Origin: Achromobacter sp. B7
GTDB taxonomy: Bacteria > Pseudomonadota > Gammaproteobacteria > Burkholderiales > Burkholderiaceae_B
Assembly (NCBI RefSeq): GCF_003600685.1
Contig: NZ_CP032084.1
Coordinates: 930,001 to 994,000, forward strand
Length of the DNA: 64,000 nt
Direction: 5' to 3'
Within the stretch, counting starts at the first letter, position 1, and every line of letters begins with the position of its first letter. A program made the translations under genes and the position numbers. The notes under the pieces were generated by a model that was given only the letters and a program-made list of their open reading frames with translations, ran no database searches and had not been told where the DNA came from. Positions 16,476 to 25,256 of the stretch are shown piece by piece.

Positions 16476-17457
16476 ATGCAGGGGCCGGGCCAAGCTTGGG
16501 CTTGATGAAATCCATGAACGCGCGCGTCTTGGCCGGTTGGATGCTTGACGGGTACACCGCGTAGATCGAGATCGGGTCCACTGACCAGCCCGGCAGCACG
16601 CGGCGCAGCGAGTTGCGCTTGATGATCGGGTCCAGCGCCAGGCAGTTGGGCATGCGGGTGATGGCCAGGTCCAGGCCGGCAAGCGTGCCCGCGATGCTCA
16701 TGTTGTTGGCCGCCAGATGGCCGCTGACCGGCACCACTTCGCTGACCGTGCCGTCGTGCAGCGTCCAGTGCGAATGCGCGTCGTCGATCGTGGTTCGCAG
16801 GCACTGGTGTTGCGTCAATTCGCCCGGTGTCCGGGGTTCGCCATGGCGTTGCAGGTAGCGCTCGGACGCATACAGGTAGTTGTCCAGGGACACCAGCTCC
16901 TGCACCACGGCGCCAACCGGGCGGCCGGCGTCGCCGCCATTGCCGTTACCGTTCCCGTTGCCATGGCCGACGTCCAGCGTCGTCGGCGAAATATCCCCAT
17001 CGCGGCCAAATCGCAGCACCACGTCAAACGGCGTGCCTTGCGCGTCGGACGCCGTCATCATGCTCAGGTCAAACTCGCATTCGACGTCGGGGTACTGGTC
17101 GGTGAAGTCCTTGATGGTTTCGGGCAGCAGCCACATCGCCAGGCTGTACGGCATCGACACCCGCAGGTTGCCCGACGGGCCGCCGGACAGCGACAGCAAC
17201 TGCTCGTGCGCCAGCCGGGCCTCGTCGATCAGGCCCTGGCAGCGGCGCATGTAGGCGGCGCCCGCTTCGGTCAGGTCCAGCCGCCGGGTGTTGCGGTTGA
17301 TCAGCCGCAGGCCGATCGCGCGTTCCAGTTCGTTGATACGCCGCGACAGCGTGGACGTAGGCATGTCCAGCGCGCGCGCGGCCATGCTGAAGCTCTTGCG
17401 CTTGGCGACCTCTACAAACAAGGCAATGTCATTGAGCTGGACGGTCGAAGCTTCCAT
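16474..17457 (-). CDS. LysR-family transcriptional regulator
   Basis: 327-residue LysR regulator of the CrgA/DsdC-like group: N-terminal HTH (FVEVAKRKSFSMAARALDMPTSTLSRRINELE, first 40 residues), the usual RLINRNTRRLDLTEAG and MRRCQGLIDEARLAHEQL linker, then an effector-binding domain ending VDPISIYAVYPSSIQPAKTRAFMDF. In the middle of the effector domain there is a Gly-Asn repeat, GHGNGNGNGNGGDAG, encoded by a 6-bp repeat near 16937-16970; it is not part of the usual fold and probably forms a surface loop. No obvious target: the divergent neighbour is a glycosyltransferase gene 256 bp away. Confidence 0.87.
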   Translation of the reverse strand: MEASTVQLNDIALFVEVAKRKSFSMAARALDMPTSTLSRRINELERAIGLRLINRNTRRLDLTEAGAAYMRRCQGLIDEARLAHEQLLSLSGGPSGNLRVSMPYSLAMWLLPETIKDFTDQYPDVECEFDLSMMTASDAQGTPFDVVLRFGRDGDISPTTLDVGHGNGNGNGNGGDAGRPVGAVVQELVSLDNYLYASERYLQRHGEPRTPGELTQHQCLRTTIDDAHSHWTLHDGTVSEVVPVSGHLAANNMSIAGTLAGLDLAITRMPNCLALDPIIKRNSLRRVLPGWSVDPISIYAVYPSSIQPAKTRAFMDFIKPKLGPAPA

Positions 17458-17713
17458 AGGCGTTCCGGATTTGGCCGCACGAGTTTACGCCACTCGCGCA
17501 CGGCAGCGCTTGGTCAAAAGATCGCGATAAATTCGCCAACGCCGCGCCACAGCCGCGCGATATTGCCTAAAAATCGCATGGGTTGACAGATTTGATTGCA
17601 AATTTGAATGCCGTGGCATCGGTTCACGTTGGCATATCCCCTACACTTCAGGCGAAAACAGACAGACCAAGACCGCAGCGGTGGCACGGAGATCGCAAAG
17701 GGGCATAGCAGGC

Positions 17714-18649
17714 ATGACCGATACACCAACGTTTTTCACCGTTCTAACGCCCACCTACAACCGGGCGGGTACGCTGCACCGGGTGTACGAATCGCTTTCC
17801 CGGCAGACATTCAGGGACTTCGAATGGGTCGTGGTGGACGACGGCTCCACCGACAACACCCACGAATCCATCCTGGACTGGCAGACGCGCGCGGATTTTC
17901 CCATCCGATACATCTGGCAGAACAACCAGCACAAGAAAACCGCCTTCAATCGGGGCGTGCGCGAAGCCAACGGCCAGATGATCGTCGGCCTGGACAGCGA
18001 CGACGAAATGCCGTCCGACGCGCTGGCCATCTTCAAGGAAGCCTGGGAGGCCATCCCGCCCGCGCGCCGCGATTCCTATGTGGCCGTGACCGGGCTGTGC
18101 GCGCGGCCCGACGGCAGCATCGTCGGCGACCGCTATCCGCAAGACGTGTTCGACAGCACCGCCGTGGACGTGTACTTCCGCTATCGCATCAAGGGCGAGA
18201 AGTTCGGCTGTATGCGCACCGACATCCTGCGCAAATATCCTTTTCCGGAAGACGTGGCCGGCTTCGTGCCGGAAAGCCTGGTGTGGTGGGCGATTGCGCG
18301 CGCGGGCTATCTCAGCCGCTTCATCAACCGCGTGGTGCGCACGTACCACGACACCCCGGGCGGCTTGTCCCAAGGCGCGGTGTCGGTCAGCAACAACGCC
18401 CAAGGCCTGTACCTGCTGGCCTGGGACATGCTGCAACATCACCTGGAATTCTTCCGCTACCGCCCGCGCGAATTCATCATGGCGGCCGCGCGCTACACGC
18501 GCTTTCGGCTGCACCTGAAGCATTCGGGCGTGCCCACGGCAGTGGGCGCCTATCGGCTGACCAACCCCATGGCAACCTTCATGGTGGCGGCGATGTGGCC
18601 GGTGGGCTATGCGCTGTACCGGCGGGATCGGCGGCGCGGCGTGGCCTAG
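17714..18649 (+). CDS. Family 2 glycosyltransferase
   Basis: GT-A fold glycosyltransferase (311 residues). The N-terminus has TVLTPTYNRAGTLHRVYESL and WVVVDDGSTDNT, then the metal-binding DSDD (in MIVGLDSDDEMPSDAL) about residue 95-105. The C-terminal part contains FVPESLVWWAIARAGY and several basic residues. It probably transfers a sugar from a nucleotide sugar to a surface polysaccharide or lipid, but the acceptor is unknown and no polysaccharide cluster is adjacent. ATG at 17714 is preferred over the GTG at 17681. Its stop overlaps the stop of convergent livF by four bases (CTAG). Confidence 0.85.
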   Translation: MTDTPTFFTVLTPTYNRAGTLHRVYESLSRQTFRDFEWVVVDDGSTDNTHESILDWQTRADFPIRYIWQNNQHKKTAFNRGVREANGQMIVGLDSDDEMPSDALAIFKEAWEAIPPARRDSYVAVTGLCARPDGSIVGDRYPQDVFDSTAVDVYFRYRIKGEKFGCMRTDILRKYPFPEDVAGFVPESLVWWAIARAGYLSRFINRVVRTYHDTPGGLSQGAVSVSNNAQGLYLLAWDMLQHHLEFFRYRPREFIMAAARYTRFRLHLKHSGVPTAVGAYRLTNPMATFMVAAMWPVGYALYRRDRRRGVA

Positions 18650-19416
18650 ACCGCCGTGGGGGCGGCGGGCACGGCAGGCGCGGACGCGCCATGCCCCAGC
18701 CCCAGATACACCTCGACCACGCGCGGGTCCACCGCGACCTCGGCGGCAGGCCCTTCCAGCGTGACGGCGCCCGTTTCCAGCACGTAGGCGTAGTCGGCCA
18801 CTTGTAGCGCCGCGCGGGCGTTCTGTTCGATCAGCAGGATCGACACGCCCATCTCGCGCAGCCGCGCCACAATCTTGAACACTTCACGCACGATGCGCGG
18901 CGCCAGCCCCAGGCTGGGTTCGTCCAGCATCAGCAGGCGCGGCTTGGCCATCAACGCGCGTCCCACGGCCAGCATCTGGCGTTCACCACCCGACAGCGTG
19001 CCGGCCAGTTGCGCATGGCGTTCCTTCAGGCGCGGGAACAGCTCGTAAACTTCCGCCAGCGTTTTGTCCTGGTCGCGCAAGCCCGTGCGAAAACGGTGGA
19101 AGCCGCCCAGCATCAGGTTGTCGTGCACCGTCATTTCAGAAAACAGCTCGCGCTTTTCGGGCACCAGGTTCATCCCGGCCGCCACCATTTCCTCGATCTC
19201 GGCATGCTCCTGCGGTTTCCCGCCGAACACAATCTGGCCCGTGGAGGGCAGCACGCCCATGATGGCCGACAGCAAGGTGGTCTTGCCCGCGCCGTTGGGG
19301 CCGATCACGGTCACGATCTGGCCTTCGCCCACCGTCAGGCTCATGCCCGAGACCGCTTCGACCTTGTCGTACGCCACGCGCAAGTCGCGCACTTCCAGCA
19401 GATTCGTGCTCATCAT
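18646..19416 (-). CDS. livF: Branched-chain amino acid-type ABC transporter ATPase LivF
   Basis: Second ATPase of a HAAT-family uptake system (256 residues). Walker A GPNGAGKTTLL, signature LSGGERQMLAVGRALM, Walker B LLMLDEPSLGLAP and switch His-equivalent region LIEQNARAAL follow the LivF pattern. It is last in the minus-strand set livK-livH-livMG-livF and overlaps the upstream gene by four bases. In this neighbourhood the system probably imports an aromatic or indole acid rather than leucine. The C-terminal tail (GHGASAPAVPAAPTAV) is short and disordered. Confidence 0.9.
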   Translation of the reverse strand: MMSTNLLEVRDLRVAYDKVEAVSGMSLTVGEGQIVTVIGPNGAGKTTLLSAIMGVLPSTGQIVFGGKPQEHAEIEEMVAAGMNLVPEKRELFSEMTVHDNLMLGGFHRFRTGLRDQDKTLAEVYELFPRLKERHAQLAGTLSGGERQMLAVGRALMAKPRLLMLDEPSLGLAPRIVREVFKIVARLREMGVSILLIEQNARAALQVADYAYVLETGAVTLEGPAAEVAVDPRVVEVYLGLGHGASAPAVPAAPTAV

Positions 19417-21206
19417 TCCACTCCGCCCAGATAGGCCTCAAGCACCGCGGGGTTGTGCTGGATCTCGCCCGGCAAGCCCTCGGCGATTTTTTCGCCGAAG
19501 TCCATGACCACCACGCGATCCACCAAGCCCATCACGAAATCCATGTCGTGCTCGACCAGCAAGATGGCCATGCCTTCCGAACGCAGCTTCTTCAGCAGCT
19601 CGGCCAGCTCGCATTTTTCCTGATAGCGCAGCCCCGCCGCCGGCTCGTCCAGCAGCAGGAGGCAAGGGTCCGACGCCAGCGCCCGCGCGATTTCCAGAAT
19701 GCGCTGTTGCCCCAAGGCCAGCGAACCGGCTTCGTCGTGCAGGTGCTTGCCCAGCCCCACGCGTTCGACCTGCCGCGCGGCCTCGGCCAACAGGCGCGCT
19801 TCCTCGGCCCGGTCCAGGCGCCAGGCGGCCGGCAGCACGCCACGATGGCCGCGCAGGTGCGCGCCGATCGCTACGTTTTCCAGCACGCTCATGCGGCCCA
19901 ACAGGCGCACATGCTGGAACGTGCGAGACAAACCCAGGCGCGCGATCTTGCGCGCACCGGCGCCCGCCACCGATTGCCCCAGCAGCGTGACCTGGCCCGA
20001 GGTGGGCGTGTCCACGCCCGAAATCTGGTTGAACATCGTGCTCTTGCCCGCGCCGTTGGGGCCGATCAACGCCAGGATCTCACCGGCGCGTATCTCCAGG
20101 TTCATGGCGTTGTTGGCGACCAGGCCGCCGAACTTGCGCGTCACGTCCACCGCTTTCAACACCACCTCGCCGCGCGCCGGCATGGGCTTGCGCGGCAGGG
20201 GCTCGGCGTTCATGTCCACGCGGCGCACTGCTTTCTTCACGCGGATCCAGCGCGTCAGCACCGGCCACAGGCCGCTGCGGGCGCGGTGCAGCAACAGCAC
20301 CATGCCGAAGCCGAACACGATGACTTCAAAGTTGCCCGTCTGCCCCAGCACCTTGGGCAACCAGTCTTGCAACCATTGCTTGGCCACCGTAAACACGCCG
20401 GCGCCCACCAGCGCGCCCCAGACCTGGCCCGCGCCGCCGATCACCGTCATGAACAGGTATTCGATACCCATTTGCAGGCCGAACGGATTCGGGTTCACAA
20501 AGCGCTGCATGTGCGCGTACAGCCAGCCGGACGCGCAGGCCTGCAACGCCGCGATGATGAAGATCACCATGCGCGAGCGCGCCGTGTTCACGCCCATGGA
20601 TTCGGCCATCACGCGGCCGCCCTTGAGCGCGCGGATGGCGCGGCCTTCGCGCGAATCCAGCAGGTTCTGCGTGGACCAGACGGCCACCATCAGAAACGCC
20701 CAGATCAGGTAATAGATGCTGCCGCCCTGGTTCAGCGTCCAGCCGAACAGGTTGATGGCCGGGATGTCAGGGATGCCGGTATGGCCGCCCAACCCTTCCA
20801 CCGAGCCGAACGCAAAGTACAGCGACAGGCCCCAGGCGATGGTGCCCAGCGGCAGAAAGTGGCCCGACAGCTTCAGCGTGATCGCGCCTAGCAGGTAGGC
20901 GATGACCAGCGTCAGCAACAAGCCGGCCAGCAGCGTCAACCAGGGCGATGCGCCCAGCCAGGCCAGCCACGACGGCAGCGTGTCGGCGCGGGTAGTCAGC
21001 AGCGCCGTGGTGTAGGCGCCCACGCCCACGAAGGCCGCCTGGCCGAAGCTGGTCAGGCCGCCCACGCCGGTCAGCAGCACCAGGCCCAGCGCCACCAGCG
21101 CGTACAGGCCGATGTAGTTCAGCAGCGTGATATAGAACGGCGGCAGGGCCAGCGGCCCCAGCGCCAGCAGCGCCAGAAACGCGACGAGGATGATGCGGGG
21201 GTTCAT
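19413..21206 (-). CDS. Fused ABC permease-ATPase (LivM-LivG)
   Basis: 597-residue fusion. About residues 1-325 form the LivM-type inner-membrane permease with multiple membrane segments and the GLTSFGQAAFVGVGAYT signature; about 345-597 form the LivG-type ATPase with Walker A GPNGAGKSTMF, signature-like LALGQQRILEIARAL and LLLDEPAAGLRYQE. Separate LivM and LivG are the rule, so the fusion fixes a one-to-one ratio. It has ATGA-type overlaps with livH upstream and livF downstream. The Walker B segment and LVEHDMDFVMGLVDRV are intact, so the domain should hydrolyse ATP. Confidence 0.9.
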   Translation of the reverse strand: MNPRIILVAFLALLALGPLALPPFYITLLNYIGLYALVALGLVLLTGVGGLTSFGQAAFVGVGAYTTALLTTRADTLPSWLAWLGASPWLTLLAGLLLTLVIAYLLGAITLKLSGHFLPLGTIAWGLSLYFAFGSVEGLGGHTGIPDIPAINLFGWTLNQGGSIYYLIWAFLMVAVWSTQNLLDSREGRAIRALKGGRVMAESMGVNTARSRMVIFIIAALQACASGWLYAHMQRFVNPNPFGLQMGIEYLFMTVIGGAGQVWGALVGAGVFTVAKQWLQDWLPKVLGQTGNFEVIVFGFGMVLLLHRARSGLWPVLTRWIRVKKAVRRVDMNAEPLPRKPMPARGEVVLKAVDVTRKFGGLVANNAMNLEIRAGEILALIGPNGAGKSTMFNQISGVDTPTSGQVTLLGQSVAGAGARKIARLGLSRTFQHVRLLGRMSVLENVAIGAHLRGHRGVLPAAWRLDRAEEARLLAEAARQVERVGLGKHLHDEAGSLALGQQRILEIARALASDPCLLLLDEPAAGLRYQEKCELAELLKKLRSEGMAILLVEHDMDFVMGLVDRVVVMDFGEKIAEGLPGEIQHNPAVLEAYLGGVE

Positions 21207-22243
21207 TCGTCTTCTTCCTCGACGTGATGGCTTTTCAACGAGCGCCAGAGCAGCACGGGAATGATCAGCGTGAACACGATGATTTCCTTGTACGCGCTGG
21301 CCCAGAACGACGAGAACGCTTCGATCAGCCCGACCAGCACCGCGCCGGCCGCCGCCAAGGGGTAGCTGACCAGGCCGCCGATGATGGCGCCCACGAAGCC
21401 CTTCAGGCTGACCATGAAGCCCGAATCGAAATACATGGTGGTGATGGGGGCGATGAGTATGCCCGACACCGTGCCGATCAACGCGGCAAGAAAAAACGTG
21501 GCGCGCCCGGCGAAGATGGGCGAAATGCCCATCAGCCGCGCGCCCAGCCGGTTGAACGCCGCGGCGCGCAGCGCCTTGCCGTACATCGACCGTTCAAAGA
21601 ACTGGTACAGCACCACGATCAGCACCGCCGACACCGCCACCACCCAAAGCGCCTGGCTATTGACGTTGATGGGACCCAGCGCCAGGCTGGCGTCGGAAAA
21701 AGGCGCGGTGCGCGCGCCCTCGGCGCCGAACGCCAACAAGCCCAGGCCCACCAGCGCCAGGTGCACGGCAATGGACACGATCAGCAGCACCAGCGTGGAC
21801 GCCGAGGCAATCGGCTGATAGAACAGCCGATACAGCTGCGGCCCCATCGGCACCACCAGCAGCAGCGTCAACAACGCCTGCACGGCCATCGGCAGCTGCG
21901 CCAGCGGCAGTTGGTACAACAGCCCCGCCAGGATCAGCGGGTAGATCGCCTTGGCCGCGATGCGCCAAAGCCCGCGCGAGCGGCCCGGGCGCTTGGCCCG
22001 CGCCATCAGGTCGGCCACGGCTTCAGCCAGCGCGAAGGCCAGCAGCAGCCACACCAGCAGCACGGGCTTGCCGGCCTGGATGGCCGCCATGGTCAGCGCG
22101 CCGAAGGCGACGAACTCGCCCTGGGGGATGAACAGCACGCGGGTAACGGTAAAGACCAGCAGGATCGACAACGCCAACAACGCATAAATCGCGCCGTTGG
22201 TGATGCCGTCCTGCCCGAGTATCAAGGCGATCTGAGCATTCAT
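21203..22243 (-). CDS. livH: Branched-chain amino acid-type ABC permease LivH
   Basis: Inner-membrane permease (346 residues) of the HAAT family. It begins [43 protein letters not shown], the LivH N-terminal hallmark, and carries the late [13 protein letters not shown] and [21 protein letters not shown] loops that couple to the ATPases. It is somewhat longer than LivH of enteric bacteria (about 300) because of extra central segments ([21 protein letters not shown]). It follows the binding-protein gene after 18 bp and overlaps the LivMG gene by four bases. Confidence 0.9.
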   Translation of the reverse strand: MNAQIALILGQDGITNGAIYALLALSILLVFTVTRVLFIPQGEFVAFGALTMAAIQAGKPVLLVWLLLAFALAEAVADLMARAKRPGRSRGLWRIAAKAIYPLILAGLLYQLPLAQLPMAVQALLTLLLVVPMGPQLYRLFYQPIASASTLVLLIVSIAVHLALVGLGLLAFGAEGARTAPFSDASLALGPINVNSQALWVVAVSAVLIVVLYQFFERSMYGKALRAAAFNRLGARLMGISPIFAGRATFFLAALIGTVSGILIAPITTMYFDSGFMVSLKGFVGAIIGGLVSYPLAAAGAVLVGLIEAFSSFWASAYKEIIVFTLIIPVLLWRSLKSHHVEEEDE

Positions 22244-22261
22244 GCGAAAAGGTCCAAGCCG

Positions 22262-23413
22262 TTACTTCACCAGCGTCCAGTTGCCGTCCTTGACGGTGAT
22301 GAGCTCGCGGCCGCGATCATCGAAACCGCTGTGGTCGGCGGCGCTCATGTTGTAGACGCCTTGCGTGCCCACCAGCTCTTTGGTCTGTTCCAGCGCGTCG
22401 CGCAAGGCGCTGCGGAATTCCTTGGTGCCCGGCTTGCCGGCCTTCTCGGCAATCGGCACGGCCTTTTCCAGCAGCAGCCCGGCGTCGTAGACGTTGGCGC
22501 CGAAGGTGGCGGGCTTGGAACCGTTCAGCTTTTCGTACGCGGCGATGTAGTCGGTGGCGACTTTCTTGGACGGGTTGCTGTCCGGCATTTCCGGCAGCAC
22601 CAGCATCAGGCTGGCGGCCAGCACCGTGCCTTCAACCTTCTTGCCGCCCAGTTTCAGGAAGTCGGGCAGCGCCGCGCCGTGGGTCTGGTAGAACTTGCCC
22701 TTGTAGCCCTGATCGAACAGCGTCGTCTGCGGCAGCACGCTGGCGGCGCCGGGGGCGGCCACCAGCACGGCGTCCGGCTTGGCGGCCAGGATCTTCAAGG
22801 CTTGGCCCGTGACCGAGCTGTCAAAGCGCAGATAGCGCTCGTTGGCAATGATCTTGATGCCTTTCTCGGTCGCCAGGCCCGAGAAAACCTTGTACCAATT
22901 CTCGCCATACGGATCGTTCAGGCCGATGAAGCCCACCGTCTTGATGCCGGTCTTGGCCATGTGGTCGACCAGCGCGCGCGCGATGATGTCGTCGTTCTGC
23001 GTGGTCTTGAACACCCACTTCTTCTGCTCGTTCATGGGCAGCACCACGGCCGCCGTGCCCACCGGCGCCAGCATCGGCACGCCGGCCTCGGCGGCGAACT
23101 GGATCACGCCCATGGCGTTGGGCGAACCCGACGGGCCGATCAACGCGTCCACGTTCTGTTCCGAAATCAGCTTCTTGAACGCCGTCACCGAGTTGGTGGA
23201 ATCGCTGGCGTCGTCCAGCGAGACATATTCCACGGTCAGGTCGCCGATTTTCTTGGGCAGCAGCGGCACGGTGTTCTTCTGCGGAATGCCGACCAGTGCG
23301 GTCGGGCCGGTGGAAGACGTGACGACGCCCACTTTCATTTGCGCCAACGCGGGCAGGGCGAACAGGGCGGCAACGGCGGCGGCCGCGGCCAGGGGGAGTT
23401 TCTTCGACAGCAT
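22262..23413 (-). CDS. ABC transporter periplasmic substrate-binding protein, LivK/J type
   Basis: Type I periplasmic binding protein (383 residues) with a clear Sec signal (MLSKKLPLAAAAAVAALFALPALAQ, cut after AQ). The Leu/Ile/Val-binding family pattern is seen in KVGVVTSSTGPTALVG and LIGPSGSPNAMGVIQFAAEAGVPMLAPVG. It collects the substrate for the LivH/LivMG/LivF system. Family members beside aromatic degradation genes often bind aromatic acids; ligand is not determined. A 193-bp gap upstream separates it from the SDR gene and may hold its own promoter. Good ribosome-binding site (GGAGG) before the ATG. Confidence 0.9.
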   Translation of the reverse strand: MLSKKLPLAAAAAVAALFALPALAQMKVGVVTSSTGPTALVGIPQKNTVPLLPKKIGDLTVEYVSLDDASDSTNSVTAFKKLISEQNVDALIGPSGSPNAMGVIQFAAEAGVPMLAPVGTAAVVLPMNEQKKWVFKTTQNDDIIARALVDHMAKTGIKTVGFIGLNDPYGENWYKVFSGLATEKGIKIIANERYLRFDSSVTGQALKILAAKPDAVLVAAPGAASVLPQTTLFDQGYKGKFYQTHGAALPDFLKLGGKKVEGTVLAASLMLVLPEMPDSNPSKKVATDYIAAYEKLNGSKPATFGANVYDAGLLLEKAVPIAEKAGKPGTKEFRSALRDALEQTKELVGTQGVYNMSAADHSGFDDRGRELITVKDGNWTLVK

Positions 23414-23606
23414 GGCAAAACCTCCGGATAGGGAGCAGGGTGGGGGTGCAGCTGAAAAGCGGAGAAAACGGGAACAGCGAAAATCTTGGGAACCGCGAGA
23501 ATTACTTGTTGCTTAAAATTTCTAACCTGCAAGGATCAGCACTGTAGACGGGCTCTTGGTGCTTACCTATCCGTCAAAACCCGAAGCATGCATGGCGCAA
23601 CGTCCA

Positions 23607-24335
23607 CTAGATGGTGATGGAACTGACGCTGGCGCCGCCGCAGACGAACAGCGTCTGGCCGGTTACGAAGCTGTTGGCGGGGTCGGCAAAGAACATCACC
23701 GCGCGCGCCACGTCGTCGGAGCGGCCCAGGCGCTTGACCGGAATGCCGTTGGCCAGCTGCTTTTCCCGTTCGCTGCCGGGTTCGATCACTTCGTAGAACA
23801 TGTCCGTCTGGATCGGGCCGGGGGCCACCACGTTGACCGTGATGCCATGGGGCGCCAGCTCCAGCGACCAGGTGCGCGCCATGCCCACCATGCCGGCCTT
23901 GGTGGCCGAATAGGCGGTGCGCGTGGGCAGGCCCAATGCGCCGCGCGACGACATCATCACGATGCGGCCGAAATGGCGTTCCTGCATGCCGGGCAGCGCC
24001 GCCTGCACCAGGCTGATCGCGGCGCCCAGGTGAATCTGCGTCAGGCCGTGCAGTTCTTCCTGCGTTACCTGGGGCAGCAGGTTGGGCCAGATCACGCCCG
24101 CGTTGTGGATAACGTGGCTGATCGGAAAGCGGGACGCGGCCTCCTGGCCGGCCTGCGCGGTGGCGTCCGCATCCAGCAGGTCCACCTGCATGTTGTGCAG
24201 GCGCGGGTGGGTAAAGTCCGCCGCGCGGCGCGCCATTGAAATCACTTCATAGCCGGCGTCCAGCATGCTGCGGCAGATCTCGGCGCCTATGCCGGCGCTG
24301 CCGCCGGTGACCAGCGCTACGTGTTGTTGTGTCAT
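23607..24335 (-). CDS. Short-chain dehydrogenase/reductase
   Basis: Classical SDR (242 residues), Rossmann fold. Cofactor motif VTGGSAGIGAEI (residues 9-20), NAG at 78-80, catalytic Ser (S129/S130) and Y142-x3-K146 in AYSATK are all intact, so it should be an active NAD(P)-dependent oxidoreductase. The C-terminus ends TGQTLFVCGGASVSS as in FabG-like enzymes. In iac-type auxin clusters an SDR (IacE) acts beside the Rieske oxygenase, and this is the active SDR of the cluster. Substrate unproven. Ribosome-binding site AAGGA 5 bases before ATG. 45 bp downstream of the cyclase-family gene. Confidence 0.88.
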   Translation of the reverse strand: MTQQHVALVTGGSAGIGAEICRSMLDAGYEVISMARRAADFTHPRLHNMQVDLLDADATAQAGQEAASRFPISHVIHNAGVIWPNLLPQVTQEELHGLTQIHLGAAISLVQAALPGMQERHFGRIVMMSSRGALGLPTRTAYSATKAGMVGMARTWSLELAPHGITVNVVAPGPIQTDMFYEVIEPGSEREKQLANGIPVKRLGRSDDVARAVMFFADPANSFVTGQTLFVCGGASVSSITI

Positions 24336-24380
24336 GCGTGTCCTTGGTTGGGTTGCCGTATAGGCCGGGTCCGGCGGGGC

Positions 24381-25166
24381 TCAGGCGCGGGGCGCCAGCG
24401 CCAGCACGCGCAGCGGGCTGCCCGAGCCGCTGCGGATCTTCAGCGGGGCCGAGAAAATCACGGCGCCGGTGGGCGGCAACTGGTCCAGGTTGGTCAGGCA
24501 CTGCAAGCCGTAGCGGTTATTGCCGTGCATGTAGTAGTGGCAGGGGTAGGGCGGGTTCAAGTGATGAGCCTGGCCGGCGTCGGTGCCCACCGATTCCGTG
24601 CCGAAGCCGTGCACATCGCGTTCCTTGATCAGCCACGGCACCACGTCGGCGTCCGGGCCGGGCGAATGCGCGCCGTCTTCCTGCATGTTCAGGTATTCAA
24701 CGGGCTTGGCGCGCTTGGACCAATCGGTGCGCATCAGCACCCACGACCGCGCGGGGATGCGGCCGTGCTTTTCCTCCCAGGCCTTGACGAAGTCGATGGT
24801 CAGCAGAAAGTCGGGGTTGTCGCGGGCCTCGGCGGAACAGTCGATCACGCACGCGCTGGCGATGAAGGCGTCGATGGGAATCGTGTCGACTGTGTTGTCG
24901 GGCTGATCCTTGCCCGATACCCAGTGGGCGGGCGCGTCGAAGTGCGTGCCGGTGTGCTCGGAACACGAAAAATTGTTCCAGTACCAAGCCGGGCCGCGCT
25001 CGTCATAGCGCGAGATTTCTTCCATGCGGAACGGCCACGCCTGGCCGAATTCCGGCGGCAGGACGATGGTGGGAAATTCCGGCGTCAGCGTCTCGGTCAA
25101 GTCCACCAGGCCGATGCGGCCGGTGACAAGTTCCGTCATGAATTGGGCAAGAATGTTCTGGCTCAT
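24381..25166 (-). CDS. Cyclase/KynB-family metal-dependent hydrolase, isatin hydrolase-like
   Basis: 261-residue member of the cyclase (KynB) superfamily, with the metal motif H71-T-G-T-H75-F-D77-A-P-A-H81 matching the HxGTHxDxPxH signature that binds Zn or Mn. Members include kynurenine formamidase and isatin hydrolase; the latter opens the isatin ring to isatinate. In this cluster, isatin would be the expected product of the thiolase-like step, so isatin hydrolase is the favoured role, while kynurenine formamidase cannot be excluded by sequence. Start at 25166 has AGGAG 7 bases upstream. Confidence 0.8.
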   Translation of the reverse strand: MSQNILAQFMTELVTGRIGLVDLTETLTPEFPTIVLPPEFGQAWPFRMEEISRYDERGPAWYWNNFSCSEHTGTHFDAPAHWVSGKDQPDNTVDTIPIDAFIASACVIDCSAEARDNPDFLLTIDFVKAWEEKHGRIPARSWVLMRTDWSKRAKPVEYLNMQEDGAHSPGPDADVVPWLIKERDVHGFGTESVGTDAGQAHHLNPPYPCHYYMHGNNRYGLQCLTNLDQLPPTGAVIFSAPLKIRSGSGSPLRVLALAPRA

Positions 25167-25256
25167 GCTGCGGCTCCTGGGGGTGGGCGCGTCGCTTGCG
25201 CGATGCGCCGGAGGGAATCGGGGATGTTGTCTTGGGCAGTGGCGTGGCGGGCGCGG

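Noticed and set aside
21224-23431. 735-codon plus-strand frame across livH and the binding protein
   Set aside because: Gln/His/Arg-rich shadow of clear genes on the minus strand.
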